From Mycolicibacter sinensis (lineage in GTDB: Bacteria > Actinomycetota > Actinomycetes > Mycobacteriales > Mycobacteriaceae), in NCBI RefSeq assembly GCF_001667375.1, contig NZ_LZIN01000075.1, forward strand, positions 248,001 through 312,000: DNA of 64,000 bases, in the 5' to 3' direction. Every line of letters begins with the position of its first letter. Positions within the stretch are counted from its first letter, which is position 1. Below the pieces are notes generated by a model. That model ran no database searches. It saw only the letters and a program-made list of their open reading frames with translations, and had not been told where the DNA came from. Below, piece by piece: positions 17,344-26,501 of this stretch. Both the position numbers and the translations under genes were made by a program.

Positions 17344-17730
17344 ATGACGCTCACCAAGACCGGCATCAAGACCATCAACCTGGTATGCCTGGCCACGCCC
17401 GAGCAGGACAAAGCGGTTGCCTTCTACGAGTCGCTGGGTTTCGAGAAGCGCACCGACGACGAATTCGGCGGCGGCTACCGGTGGATCGAGGTCTACCCGC
17501 CCACCGGCTCGACCGGCATCGCGCTGGCGCCGCCGCAGGCGGGCGTGCCGGTGGTGCCGACAGAAACAGGCATCACGCTGACCACCGACGACATCGACGC
17601 CACCCACGCCGCGATGCGCGAACTCGGGATCGACGTCGACGCACAGGTGGCCCGGATGGGCGAGCCGGTTCCGCCGATGTTTTGGTTCCGGGACCCGACC
17701 GGGCACACCCTGATGGTGGTCGAGGCCTAA
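17344..17730 (+). CDS. VOC (glyoxalase/bleomycin-resistance) family protein
   Basis: A 128-aa single VOC domain: INLVCLATPEQDKAVAFYESLGFEKRTDDEFGGGYRWIEVYPP, then ITLTTDDIDATHAAMRELGIDVD and MFWFRDPTGHTLMVVE, with a likely metal-binding Glu near the C-terminus. Two ATGs (17341, 17344) follow AAAGGAGC closely; 17344 gives the better spacing. It is cotranscribed with the DUF899 gene. Its TAA is the left end of the bidirectional hairpin facing ipdC. Confidence 0.82.
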   Translation: MTLTKTGIKTINLVCLATPEQDKAVAFYESLGFEKRTDDEFGGGYRWIEVYPPTGSTGIALAPPQAGVPVVPTETGITLTTDDIDATHAAMRELGIDVDAQVARMGEPVPPMFWFRDPTGHTLMVVEA

Positions 17731-17796
17731 GCCCCGCGCCGAGTCGGAATCTCACCATGCACCCGTGTCGCGGCGTGAGATTCCGGCTCGGGCTTA
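17728..17796. terminator. bidirectional hairpin between VOC gene and ipdC
   Basis: Inverted repeat 17739-17755 / 17775-17791 matches 16 of 17 positions. A short outer extension TAAGCC (17728-17733) / GGCTTA (17791-17796) contains the TAA stop codons of both convergent genes. There is no T-tract, as is usual in mycobacteria. It probably ends transcription from both sides. Confidence 0.7.
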
Positions 17797-18864
17797 GGTG
17801 ATGAGCGAGTTCGCGGCCTGAAGGTGCTCGATCGCCTCGTCGACGATCGAGGTGATCAGCTCCGCGCAGGACGGCAGGTCTTCGAGGATGCCGGCCACCT
17901 GACCCGAGGCCAGCACCCCGGCTTCGGTGTTGCCTTCCACCAGACCGGCTTTGAGCAGCATCGGGGTGTTGGCGGCCATCAGCACCTGCGACCAGGTGAG
18001 CTCCTTGCCGTGCCGCATCGCCAGGCCATCTTGAATCATGGTCGGCCAGCTCATCTGCGACATCTTCTTGAACTTCGCCGCGTTGCGGATCGCGGCGCTG
18101 AAACCGCGTGCCCGCGAGCCGCTTTCCAGCTTGTTCACCAGTTCGGTGCGCAGCACCCGGTGCGGCATGCCGTCGACCCGGGTCGAGACCACGGTGCCGT
18201 CCAGTCCGGCGCCCAGGTAGCGCTGCTTGACCGCATCCGGCACGGTCGAATCCGAAGTCAGCAGGAACCGGGTGCCCATCGCGACGCCGGTCGCTCCGTA
18301 GGACAGCGCGGCAGCCAGACCGCGGCCGTCGAAGAAGCCGCCGGCGGCGATCACCTGCACACCCGTGCCGGCGACCGCGTCGAGCACCGAAGGCAGCAGC
18401 AAGGTGGTGGCCACCGGGCCGGTGTGCCCGCCGCCCTCGCCGCCCTGCACGATCACCGCGTCGGCGCCCCAGGACGCCACCTTCTTGGCATGCTTGGCCG
18501 CGCCGACCGACGGGATCACCACTGAGCCGGCCTCTTTGAGCTTGGCGATCAGCTCGGCTTTGGGCGCCAATGCGAACGACGCGACCTTCACGCCCTCGCG
18601 GATCATCAGGTCTACCCGGTCGCCGGCATCGGAGGCGTCGGCGCGGATGTTGACCCCGAACGGCTTGTCGGTGGCTGCCTTCACCTTGGAAATCGCGGTG
18701 GCCAGCTCGTCGATGGTCATGGTCGCCGAGGCCAGAATGCCCAGCCCGCCGGCATTGGCGGTGGCCGAAACCAGCCGGGCGCCGGCCACCCAGCCCATCC
18801 CGGTCTGCACCACCGGGTGTTCGATGCCGACCAGTGTGGTCAGCGGGGTCTTGAGCCGGTTCAC
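17794..18864 (-). CDS. ipdC: flavin-dependent reductase IpdC (NMO-like)
   Basis: A 356-aa TIM-barrel flavoprotein of the nitronate monooxygenase / enoyl reductase type: IEHPVVQTGMGWVAGARLVSATANAGGLGILAS, then VIVQGGEGGGHTG and VIAAGGFFDGRGLAAALSYGATGVAMGTRFLLT for FMN-phosphate binding. I chose GTG 18864 because it overlaps the ipdB stop by 4 bp and gives the length of Rv3553. IpdC is needed for ring C/D degradation. It is the last gene of the echA20-ipdA-ipdB-ipdC operon. Confidence 0.9.
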   Translation of the reverse strand: MNRLKTPLTTLVGIEHPVVQTGMGWVAGARLVSATANAGGLGILASATMTIDELATAISKVKAATDKPFGVNIRADASDAGDRVDLMIREGVKVASFALAPKAELIAKLKEAGSVVIPSVGAAKHAKKVASWGADAVIVQGGEGGGHTGPVATTLLLPSVLDAVAGTGVQVIAAGGFFDGRGLAAALSYGATGVAMGTRFLLTSDSTVPDAVKQRYLGAGLDGTVVSTRVDGMPHRVLRTELVNKLESGSRARGFSAAIRNAAKFKKMSQMSWPTMIQDGLAMRHGKELTWSQVLMAANTPMLLKAGLVEGNTEAGVLASGQVAGILEDLPSCAELITSIVDEAIEHLQAANSLIT

Positions 18865-19613
18865 GCCCTGACCTCTTTGTCCCGCAGCGATTTCGGGTCG
18901 ATGGCCTCGCGGATCAGTCGCAGCTCCTCGACCTCCGGCAGCCGGGTGGTAGCGGCCTCGGCCAGCCCGTGCACCTCGAACGAGGTGTTGTCGGCGACTT
19001 CCTCGGCGCTCACACCCGGGTGCAGCGAGACCGCCCGCATCTGGTGGTCCGGCCCGCCGAAGTCGAACACCCCGAGGTTGGTCACCACCCCGCCCAGGTT
19101 GAAGAACCGGAACGCCGGGTTGGCCGGGTCGACTTTGTCGTAGCCGATGCCGGAGACCACGTCGACGGTCTCGCAGAACACCCGCGACGAGTGGGCGCCC
19201 ACCCAGTAGCTGGTGGTGTGGTTGATGGTGTTGCCGGGGGCGCCGCGGACCCCGAACATCTGCCGGGTGGGCTGCCGCAGCGGACCGAACGCCGACAAGT
19301 TCTGGTTGCCGTAGCGGTCGATCTGGTTGGCGCCCATGACCACATGGCGCCGGCCCCACGACAGGGTTTCGAAGACCCGGTTGAACGGCATCCAGCCTTC
19401 CAGCGCCCCGACCTTGCCGATGGCCGGGGTGTCGGCCAGGATGCGGGCCTCCCCGTCGGTGATCAGCAGGTCGGGAGAGAAGGTGAGGCGGGCGAGCCGG
19501 GCGCCGACCGAGGGCACGGTGGCCATGGGTGAGGCCATGATCTCGCCGGCGTCGCGGAACAACTCGGCGCAGGCGATCGCGCAGATCTCGGCGCGAGTGG
19601 GTGAGTCGGTCAT
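18861..19613 (-). CDS. ipdB: CoA-transferase-like hydrolase subunit IpdB
   Basis: A 250-aa class I CoA-transferase-like beta subunit, same length as Rv3552. It shows the fold segments ADTPAIGKVGALEGWMPFNRVFETLSWGRRHVVMGANQIDRYGNQN and VVTNLGVFDFGGPDHQMRAVSLHPGVSAEEV. With IpdA it forms IpdAB, which hydrolyses ring C of COCHEA-CoA rather than transferring CoA. It overlaps ipdA and ipdC by 4 bp each. Confidence 0.92.
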   Translation of the reverse strand: MTDSPTRAEICAIACAELFRDAGEIMASPMATVPSVGARLARLTFSPDLLITDGEARILADTPAIGKVGALEGWMPFNRVFETLSWGRRHVVMGANQIDRYGNQNLSAFGPLRQPTRQMFGVRGAPGNTINHTTSYWVGAHSSRVFCETVDVVSGIGYDKVDPANPAFRFFNLGGVVTNLGVFDFGGPDHQMRAVSLHPGVSAEEVADNTSFEVHGLAEAATTRLPEVEELRLIREAIDPKSLRDKEVRA

Positions 19614-20488
19614 GCTTGGGCCTCCGCTCCGAACTTCTTCACCGCAGCCTGGTAGTCGTCTTCGCTGCCGGACAAGTAGGTGGCGGTGAACTCCGCCCAG
19701 GTCTCGTCGGACTTGGCGGCCTCGGCGTAGTGCCGCTGGAACTTCTCGTCGCGGCCGTAATCGGCTGCGCCGATGGTGAAGTGAGCACCACCGGGGGCTT
19801 CCACCACCTTGTCCACCATCATCCGGTTGATCACCTGGGTCTGCGGCGAGGTGGTCGCGATCAGCTCTTCGGTGGGCACGATCTTCTCCACCGACAGGAA
19901 GCGGCGCTGCGCCGACATCAGAAACAGGTCATCGAAGTACGGGTCGATCCCGGTGTAGGCGGCGTTGCCGCGCTCATCGCCGAGGTTCATGTGCACGAAC
20001 GCGGCGTCGAGGTTCAGCGCCGGCATCGCCACCAGTGTCTCGTGGGCGCCGTCTGTCGGGTACGGGCTGGTGACGGTCTTGAGCTCACCTTCCCAGAAGT
20101 CGAGCACCGAGCTGCCCAGCCCGGCCCGGATCGGCAGGAACGGCAGCCGCTGCGCGGCAGCCTGCAGCCCGCAGCGCAGCATCCCCTCGTCCATCTCGCG
20201 GGCCTCGATCGCACCGGTGGTGCGGGCCTTGGCGAACCAGGGGTCGTAGAACGGTGGGGAGTCCAGCGAGACGAATCCGTAGTAGGCCCGGCGCACCTTG
20301 CCCGCCGAGCACAGCAGCCCCAGGTCCGGGCCGCCGTAGGTCACCACGGTCAGGTCCTTCACATCGGTACGCAGGATGGCGCGCACAAACGCCATCGGCT
20401 TACGGCGCGAACCCCAGCCGCCGATGCCGATGGTCATCCCGTCGCGCAGCTCGGCGACGGCGTCGTCAAGCGTGGTTACCTTGCTCAT
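19610..20488 (-). CDS. ipdA: CoA-transferase-like hydrolase subunit IpdA
   Basis: A 292-aa alpha subunit matching Rv3551 in length. It includes DDAVAELRDGMTIGIGGWGSRRKPMAFVRAIL, VVTYGGPDLGLLCSAGKVRRAYYGFVSLD and VMPAL-type fold segments, with a conserved acidic stretch IEAREMDEGML. It is the partner of IpdB in the ring C-opening hydrolase. It overlaps echA20 by 4 bp, so stoichiometric translation is likely. Confidence 0.92.
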   Translation of the reverse strand: MSKVTTLDDAVAELRDGMTIGIGGWGSRRKPMAFVRAILRTDVKDLTVVTYGGPDLGLLCSAGKVRRAYYGFVSLDSPPFYDPWFAKARTTGAIEAREMDEGMLRCGLQAAAQRLPFLPIRAGLGSSVLDFWEGELKTVTSPYPTDGAHETLVAMPALNLDAAFVHMNLGDERGNAAYTGIDPYFDDLFLMSAQRRFLSVEKIVPTEELIATTSPQTQVINRMMVDKVVEAPGGAHFTIGAADYGRDEKFQRHYAEAAKSDETWAEFTATYLSGSEDDYQAAVKKFGAEAQA

Positions 20489-21243
20489 TTCTTGGCGCCC
20501 TTCTCGGTACCGGCGAACGCGTCGCGGTGCTCGTCGGCGACCCCGGCGAGGTTGAGCTCGAAGGTGAAGCCCTGCTCCATGCGGTAGCTGGAGTTGACCT
20601 TCTGCACGTCAATGAGGTTCAGCGCCTCCTTGGCGGCCCGGATCACCCGGGTGTCCTTGGCGGCGATGTCGCGGGCCACCCGCAGCGCGGCCTCGTCGAG
20701 CTCGGCGCGCGGCACCACCTCGTGCACCGAGCCGTATCGGTGCAAGGTGGCGGCGTCCACGGTGGCCGCGGTGTAGAACAACCGGCGCATCATGTGCTGC
20801 GGGACCAGCCGCGACAGGTGGGTGGCCGCCCCGAGGGCGCCGCGTTCCACCTCGGGCAGGCCGAACTTGGCGTCGTCGGAGGCCACAATCACGTCGGCAT
20901 TGCCGACCAGGCCGATGCCGCCCCCGACGCAGAACCCGTTGACCGCGGCGATCACCGGCACCGCGCACTCATACACCGCCTTGAACGCGGCGAAGCAGCC
21001 CCGGTTGGCGTCGATGAGCGCGGTGAAGCCCTCGGTGTTCTGCATCTCCTTGATGTCGACGCCGGCGTTGAAGCCGCGGCCCTCGGCCCGCAGGATCACC
21101 GCGTGGGTGGACATGTCGTTGCCGGCCGCGGTGATGACCTCGCCCAGCTCGAACCAGGCCCGCGAGGGCAGGGCGTTGACCGGGGGGTAGTCGACGGTGA
21201 CCGCGACGATCCCGGGTTCGACGGTGGTGGACGTGATCGGCAT
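20485..21243 (-). CDS. echA20: enoyl-CoA hydratase-family hydrolase EchA20
   Basis: A 252-aa crotonase-fold protein with the oxyanion-hole segments ILRAEGRGFNAGVDIKEMQ and AVNGFCVGGGIGLVGNADVIVASDDAKFGLPEVERGALGAATHL. ATG 21243 (MPITSTTVEP) was chosen: AGGGGAG lies ~7 bp upstream, and the longer frame would run through the operator. EchA20 (Rv3550) opens ring D in the HIP pathway. It is the first gene of the minus-strand ipd operon. Confidence 0.92.
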   Translation of the reverse strand: MPITSTTVEPGIVAVTVDYPPVNALPSRAWFELGEVITAAGNDMSTHAVILRAEGRGFNAGVDIKEMQNTEGFTALIDANRGCFAAFKAVYECAVPVIAAVNGFCVGGGIGLVGNADVIVASDDAKFGLPEVERGALGAATHLSRLVPQHMMRRLFYTAATVDAATLHRYGSVHEVVPRAELDEAALRVARDIAAKDTRVIRAAKEALNLIDVQKVNSSYRMEQGFTFELNLAGVADEHRDAFAGTEKGAKK

Positions 21244-21266
21244 GCAGACTCCCCTGGGTTGACCTG

Positions 21267-21280
21267 AGCAAGCACTTGCT
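21267..21280. promoter_or_regulatory. KstR2 operator between echA20 and the SDR genes
   Basis: AGCAAGCACTTGCT fits ANCAAGNNCTTGNT fully. On the plus side a -10-like TACGCT (21284-21289) puts the transcription start at about the GTG of the SDR gene (21296). One site serves both divergent operons. Confidence 0.88.
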
Positions 21281-21295
21281 TGGTACGCTAGCACA

Positions 21296-22060
21296 GTGTC
21301 TGATGCGATCAATCTCGGCTTGACCGGCAAGGTGGTGTTGGTGACCGGCGGAGTCCGCGGCGTCGGCGCCGGTATCAGCGCCGTCTTCGCCGATCAGGGC
21401 GCAACGGTGGTGACCTGCGCCCGCCGACCGGTAGACGGCCTGCCGTATGAGTTCCACGCCTGCGACGTCCGCGACGACGACGCGGTCAAGGGACTGATCG
21501 ACGCTGTGGTCGGCCGCCACGGGCGGCTCGATGTGGTGGTCAACAATGCCGGCGGCTCACCACACGCGCTGACCGCCGAGGCCTCGGCCAACTTCAGCCG
21601 CAAGATCATCGAGCTCAACCTGATCGCGCCGCTGCAGGTCGCCCGGCACGCCAACGCCGTCATGCAGACCCAGGACAGCGGCGGGTCGATCGTCAACATC
21701 ACCAGCGTCAGCGGGCATCGCCCGTCGCCGGGCTCCGCGGCCTACAGTGCCGCCAAGGCCGGGGTGGACAACCTGACCGCCACCCTGGCCGTCGAGTGGG
21801 CGCCCAAGGTGCGGGTGAACTCGGTGGTGGTCGGCATGGTCGAGACCGAGCAATCCGAGCTGTTCTACGGCGACGCCGAGTCGATCGCCGCCATCTCGGC
21901 CACCGTGCCGCTGGGCCGGCTCGCCAAGCCCGCCGACATCGGCTGGGCGGCAGCCTTTCTCGCATCCGATGCCGCGTCCTACATCAGCGGCGCGAGCCTG
22001 GAAACCCACGGCGGGGGCGAGCCGCCGGTCTACCTCGATGTTTCGAGCGCCAACAAGTAA
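21296..22060 (+). CDS. short-chain dehydrogenase (Rv3549c-like)
   Basis: A 254-aa SDR: cofactor loop VTGGVRGVGAGI, NNAGGSPH, catalytic Ser in ITSVSGHRPSPGS, YSAAKAG and the C-terminal DAASYISGASLETHGGG. The start is GTG 21296, directly behind the KstR2 promoter with no ribosome site, so it is probably leaderless. It matches Rv3549c by position. It presumably oxidises or reduces an intermediate of ring C/D degradation; the exact substrate is not established here. Confidence 0.88.
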   Translation: MSDAINLGLTGKVVLVTGGVRGVGAGISAVFADQGATVVTCARRPVDGLPYEFHACDVRDDDAVKGLIDAVVGRHGRLDVVVNNAGGSPHALTAEASANFSRKIIELNLIAPLQVARHANAVMQTQDSGGSIVNITSVSGHRPSPGSAAYSAAKAGVDNLTATLAVEWAPKVRVNSVVVGMVETEQSELFYGDAESIAAISATVPLGRLAKPADIGWAAAFLASDAASYISGASLETHGGGEPPVYLDVSSANK

Positions 22061-22075
22061 GGGAGAGACAACAAC

Positions 22076-22981
22076 ATGGGACTTCTCGACGGCCGCGTAG
22101 TCATCGTCACCGGAGCCGGCGGCGGAATCGGGCGGGCGCACGCGTTGGCGTTCGCCGCCGAGGGCGCCCGGGTGGTGGTCAACGACATCGGCGTCGGTCT
22201 GGACGGGTCGCCGGCCGGCGGGGGCAGCGCTGCCCAGGCCGTGGTCGATGAGATTAAGGCCGCCGGCGGCGAAGCCATTGCCAACGGCTCGAATGTCGCC
22301 GACTGGGGCCAGGCCGAGGCTCTCATCAAGCAGGCTGTCGACACCTACGGCACGCTCGACGTGCTGGTGAACAACGCCGGCATCGTCCGTGACCGGATGT
22401 TCGCCAACGCCACCGAAGAGGAATTCGACGCCGTCACCGCGGTGCATCTCAAGGGCCACTTCGCCACCATGAAGCACGCCGCCGCGTACTGGCGGGCCAA
22501 GTCCAAGGCCGGCGAAACGGTCGACGCCCGGATCATCAACACCAGCTCGGGCGCCGGCCTGCAGGGCAGCGTCGGGCAGGCCACCTACAGCGCCTCCAAG
22601 GCAGGCATCGCCGCGCTGACCCTAGTCGCCGCCGCTGAGATGGGCCGCTACGGCGTCACTGCCAACGCCATCGCCCCGTCGGCGCGGACCCGGATGACCG
22701 AGACCGTGTTCGCCGACATGATGAACACCCAGGACCAGGCCTTCGACGCGATGGCTCCGGAGAACGTCAGCCCGCTGGTGGTGTGGCTGGGCAGCGTGGA
22801 ATCCAAGGACGTCACCGGCAAGGTCTTCGAGGTCGAGGGCGGCAAGATTCGCGTCGCCGAGGGCTGGGCGCACGGGCCAGAGATCGACAAGGGCAACCGT
22901 TGGGACCCCGCCGAGCTGGGCCCGGTCGTCGCCGACCTGCTGGCCCAGGCGCGGACGCCGGTGCCGGTCTACGGGGCGTAA
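22076..22981 (+). CDS. short-chain dehydrogenase (Rv3548c-like)
   Basis: A 301-aa SDR resembling the N-terminal domain of peroxisomal 17beta-HSD4 / MFE-2: VTGAGGGIGRAHALAFAAEGARVVVNDIGVGLDG, NNAGIVRDRMFAN, NTSSGAGLQGSVGQATYSASKAG. It starts 15 bp after the first SDR, with AAGGGAGAG upstream. It matches Rv3548c in place and length. It is probably an NAD-dependent hydroxyacyl-CoA or hydroxysteroid dehydrogenase of the KstR2 regulon. Confidence 0.88.
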   Translation: MGLLDGRVVIVTGAGGGIGRAHALAFAAEGARVVVNDIGVGLDGSPAGGGSAAQAVVDEIKAAGGEAIANGSNVADWGQAEALIKQAVDTYGTLDVLVNNAGIVRDRMFANATEEEFDAVTAVHLKGHFATMKHAAAYWRAKSKAGETVDARIINTSSGAGLQGSVGQATYSASKAGIAALTLVAAAEMGRYGVTANAIAPSARTRMTETVFADMMNTQDQAFDAMAPENVSPLVVWLGSVESKDVTGKVFEVEGGKIRVAEGWAHGPEIDKGNRWDPAELGPVVADLLAQARTPVPVYGA

Positions 22982-22987
22982 TCGTTC

Positions 22988-23051
22988 ACGCCGAACGTGT
23001 ACTGAGCGCGAGATTTTCGCGACTTTTTCGCACTGGTTACACGTTCGGCGT
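22988..23051. terminator. 64-bp palindrome between convergent SDR and ddn genes
   Basis: Perfect 14-bp arms ACGCCGAACGTGTA (22988-23001) and its complement (23038-23051), with a smaller CGCGA/TCGCG hairpin inside (23007-23021). It sits between two convergent stop codons. The outer word CGAACGTG recurs in the 32544 palindrome. It is probably a bidirectional terminator. Confidence 0.65.
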
Positions 23052-23078
23052 TTCAGGCGGCGAGCAGCACCGCCGCCG

Positions 23079-23567
<489 letters not shown>

Positions 23568-23956
23568 CTATCGTTGAATGAACGGCTTGATCCCGGCCCG
23601 GATGTGGTGGATGGTGGCGGTGCCGTCCGGGCTGTCGGCCGGGATCCGGAACACCTCGTCGACGTGGGCGCAGACCCGCCGCCCGAACAGCGATGGCTTG
23701 GTGATGATGTCAAAGACCGCCCGCACCTCATCGCCGTCGACGCTGTACTTCGGCAGGGTGGCAGCCGAGATCAACCGGAACTGCGGCCCCCGATTCAGGC
23801 TGCGCCGCAAGTGTTTTCCGGAGAACCCGGTCTTGAGTCCGACTTCGATGCGGACACAATCGGGGGAGAACCGGACCGCCGAGGCGTCGTGGCTGACCAG
23901 CGCGTCGATGTAGGCCTGGGCCGCCGCGATGCGGTCCGCTTCTGCGACCGCAACCA

Positions 23957-23957
<1 letters not shown>
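23568..23957 (-). CDS. NTF2-like small protein (129 aa)
   Basis: GTG start at 23957 overlaps the fadA5 TAG stop. The product (VAVAEADRIAAAQAYIDALVSHDASAVRFSPDCVRIEVGLKTGFSGKHLRRSL...) has the cone-shaped NTF2/SnoaL-like pattern: an N-terminal helix pair, VSHDASAV, then beta strands ending in TIHHIRAGIKPFIQR. It sits between fadA5 and ddn, where I recall no extra gene in M. tuberculosis. Such folds include ketosteroid isomerases and epoxide hydrolases. No catalytic residue set can be assigned with confidence. Confidence 0.7.
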
Positions 23958-25117
<1,160 letters not shown>

Positions 25118-25118
25118 C

Positions 25119-25132
25119 TAGAACACGTTTCA
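25119..25132. promoter_or_regulatory. KstR operator of fadA5
   Basis: TAGAACACGTTTCA fits TNNAACNNGTTNNA. It is 11 bp upstream of the fadA5 ATG. Confidence 0.85.
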
Positions 25133-25197
25133 TTAGTCTGACAAGCGACGATGTGAAGAGGCCTTTGGTCTATGGTGAGGCCATGTTTTACTGCTAC

Positions 25198-25211
25198 TAG
25201 AACGCGTTGCA
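25198..25211. promoter_or_regulatory. KstR operator of the first CYP125 gene
   Basis: TAGAACGCGTTGCA fits TNNAACNNGTTNNA. It lies 15 bp before the CYP ATG, just ahead of the AGGAG ribosome site (25215-25219). Confidence 0.85.
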
Positions 25212-25225
25212 TTTAGGAGTCGTCG

Positions 25226-26470
25226 ATGTCGAGTACCAAACTGCCCCCGGGGTTCGACTTCACCGACCCGGAGATCTACGCCGAACGGCTCCCGGATGCG
25301 GAGTTCGCCGAAATGCGGGCCGCCGCCCCGATCTCCTGGATCGAGCAGCCGGACGACAAGAGCGGTGGATTCAAAGACGGCGGTTACTGGGCGATCACCA
25401 GCCACCACGACGTCAAAGAGGTGTCCCGGCTCGACGACGTCTTCTCCAGCGAGATCAACGGCGCCATCCCGCGCTACAACGACGACATCGAGCGGGAGAA
25501 TATCGACGTCGGCCGGCTGTTAATGCTCAACCAGGACGCCCCGCGGCACACCCGGCTGCGCCGGATCGTCTCGCGTGGTTTCACCCCGCGCCACATCCTG
25601 CCGCTGCACGACGAGCTGCAGCAGCGCGCCCAGGGCATCGCCAAGGAGGCCCTGGCCAAGGGCACCGGTGACTTCGTGGTCGAGGTGGCCTCCGAGCTGC
25701 CGCTGCAGGCGATCGCCGGCCTGATGGGCGTGCCCCAGGAGGATCGCGGCAAGCTGTTCAACTGGACCAACCAGATGACGTCCTACGACGACCCCGAGTA
25801 CGCCCACTACGACCCGAAGACCTCGTCGATGGAGATCATCTCCTACGGGTTGCAGCTGGCCGAGATGAAGCGGCAAAACCCCGGTCATGACATCGTCACC
25901 ACACTGATCGAGGCCGACATCGACGGCGAGAAGCTCAACGATGACGAGCTGGGATTCTTCATCATTCTGTTGGCGGTCGCCGGTAGCGAGACGACGCGTA
26001 ACTCGATCACCCAGGGCATGATGGCGTTCACCGAATTCCCGGAGCAGTGGGAGCTTTTCAAGTCCCAGCGCCCGGAGACCACTGCCGATGAGGTGGTGCG
26101 CTGGGCCACGCCGGTGACGTCGTTCCAGCGCACCGCAACTCGTGACTACGAGCTGTCCGGGGTGAAGATCAAGCAAGGCCAGCGGGTGGTGATGTTCTAC
26201 CGCGCGGCCAACTTCGACCCCGAGGTATTCGACAACCCGCAGCAGTTCAACATCCTGCGCGACCCCAACCCGCACGTCGGCTTCGGCGGCACCGGTGCGC
26301 ACTACTGCATCGGCACCCACTTGGCCCGGATGTCGGTGAACCTGATGTTCAACGCCATCGCCGACCACATCCCCGACCTCAAGCCGCTGGGCGCCCCGGA
26401 ACGACTGCGCTCGGGCTGGCTCAACGGGATCAAGCACTGGCAGGTCGACTACACCGGCAAGTCCGCCTGA
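25226..26470 (+). CDS. CYP125-family cytochrome P450 (paralogue 1)
   Basis: A 414-aa P450. The I-helix oxygen-activation motif is AGSETTRNS, the K-helix ExxR is absent as such but the FQRTATRDY region is standard for CYP125, and the haem loop is FGGTGAHYCIGTHLARM with the Cys ligand. It sits at the cyp125 position (Rv3545c) behind a KstR site. It is nearly the same as the third P450 (37949): long runs are identical. It is less like M. tuberculosis CYP125A1 than the next gene is. The likely reaction is C26 (terminal methyl) oxidation of sterol or cholestenone side chains. Confidence 0.88.
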   Translation: MSSTKLPPGFDFTDPEIYAERLPDAEFAEMRAAAPISWIEQPDDKSGGFKDGGYWAITSHHDVKEVSRLDDVFSSEINGAIPRYNDDIERENIDVGRLLMLNQDAPRHTRLRRIVSRGFTPRHILPLHDELQQRAQGIAKEALAKGTGDFVVEVASELPLQAIAGLMGVPQEDRGKLFNWTNQMTSYDDPEYAHYDPKTSSMEIISYGLQLAEMKRQNPGHDIVTTLIEADIDGEKLNDDELGFFIILLAVAGSETTRNSITQGMMAFTEFPEQWELFKSQRPETTADEVVRWATPVTSFQRTATRDYELSGVKIKQGQRVVMFYRAANFDPEVFDNPQQFNILRDPNPHVGFGGTGAHYCIGTHLARMSVNLMFNAIADHIPDLKPLGAPERLRSGWLNGIKHWQVDYTGKSA

Positions 26471-26501
26471 ACCACGAACGAACATGGAGGCTAGAACTGT
26501 C

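Noticed and set aside
18865..19359. N-terminal extension of ipdC to 19359
   Set aside because: It overlaps ipdB out of frame; GTG 18864 overlaps the ipdB stop by 4 bp and gives the Rv3553 length.
21244..21330. Longer N-terminus for EchA20 starting at 21330
   Set aside because: The extension would run through the KstR2 operator and the divergent promoter; ATG 21243 has a ribosome site and gives the family length.
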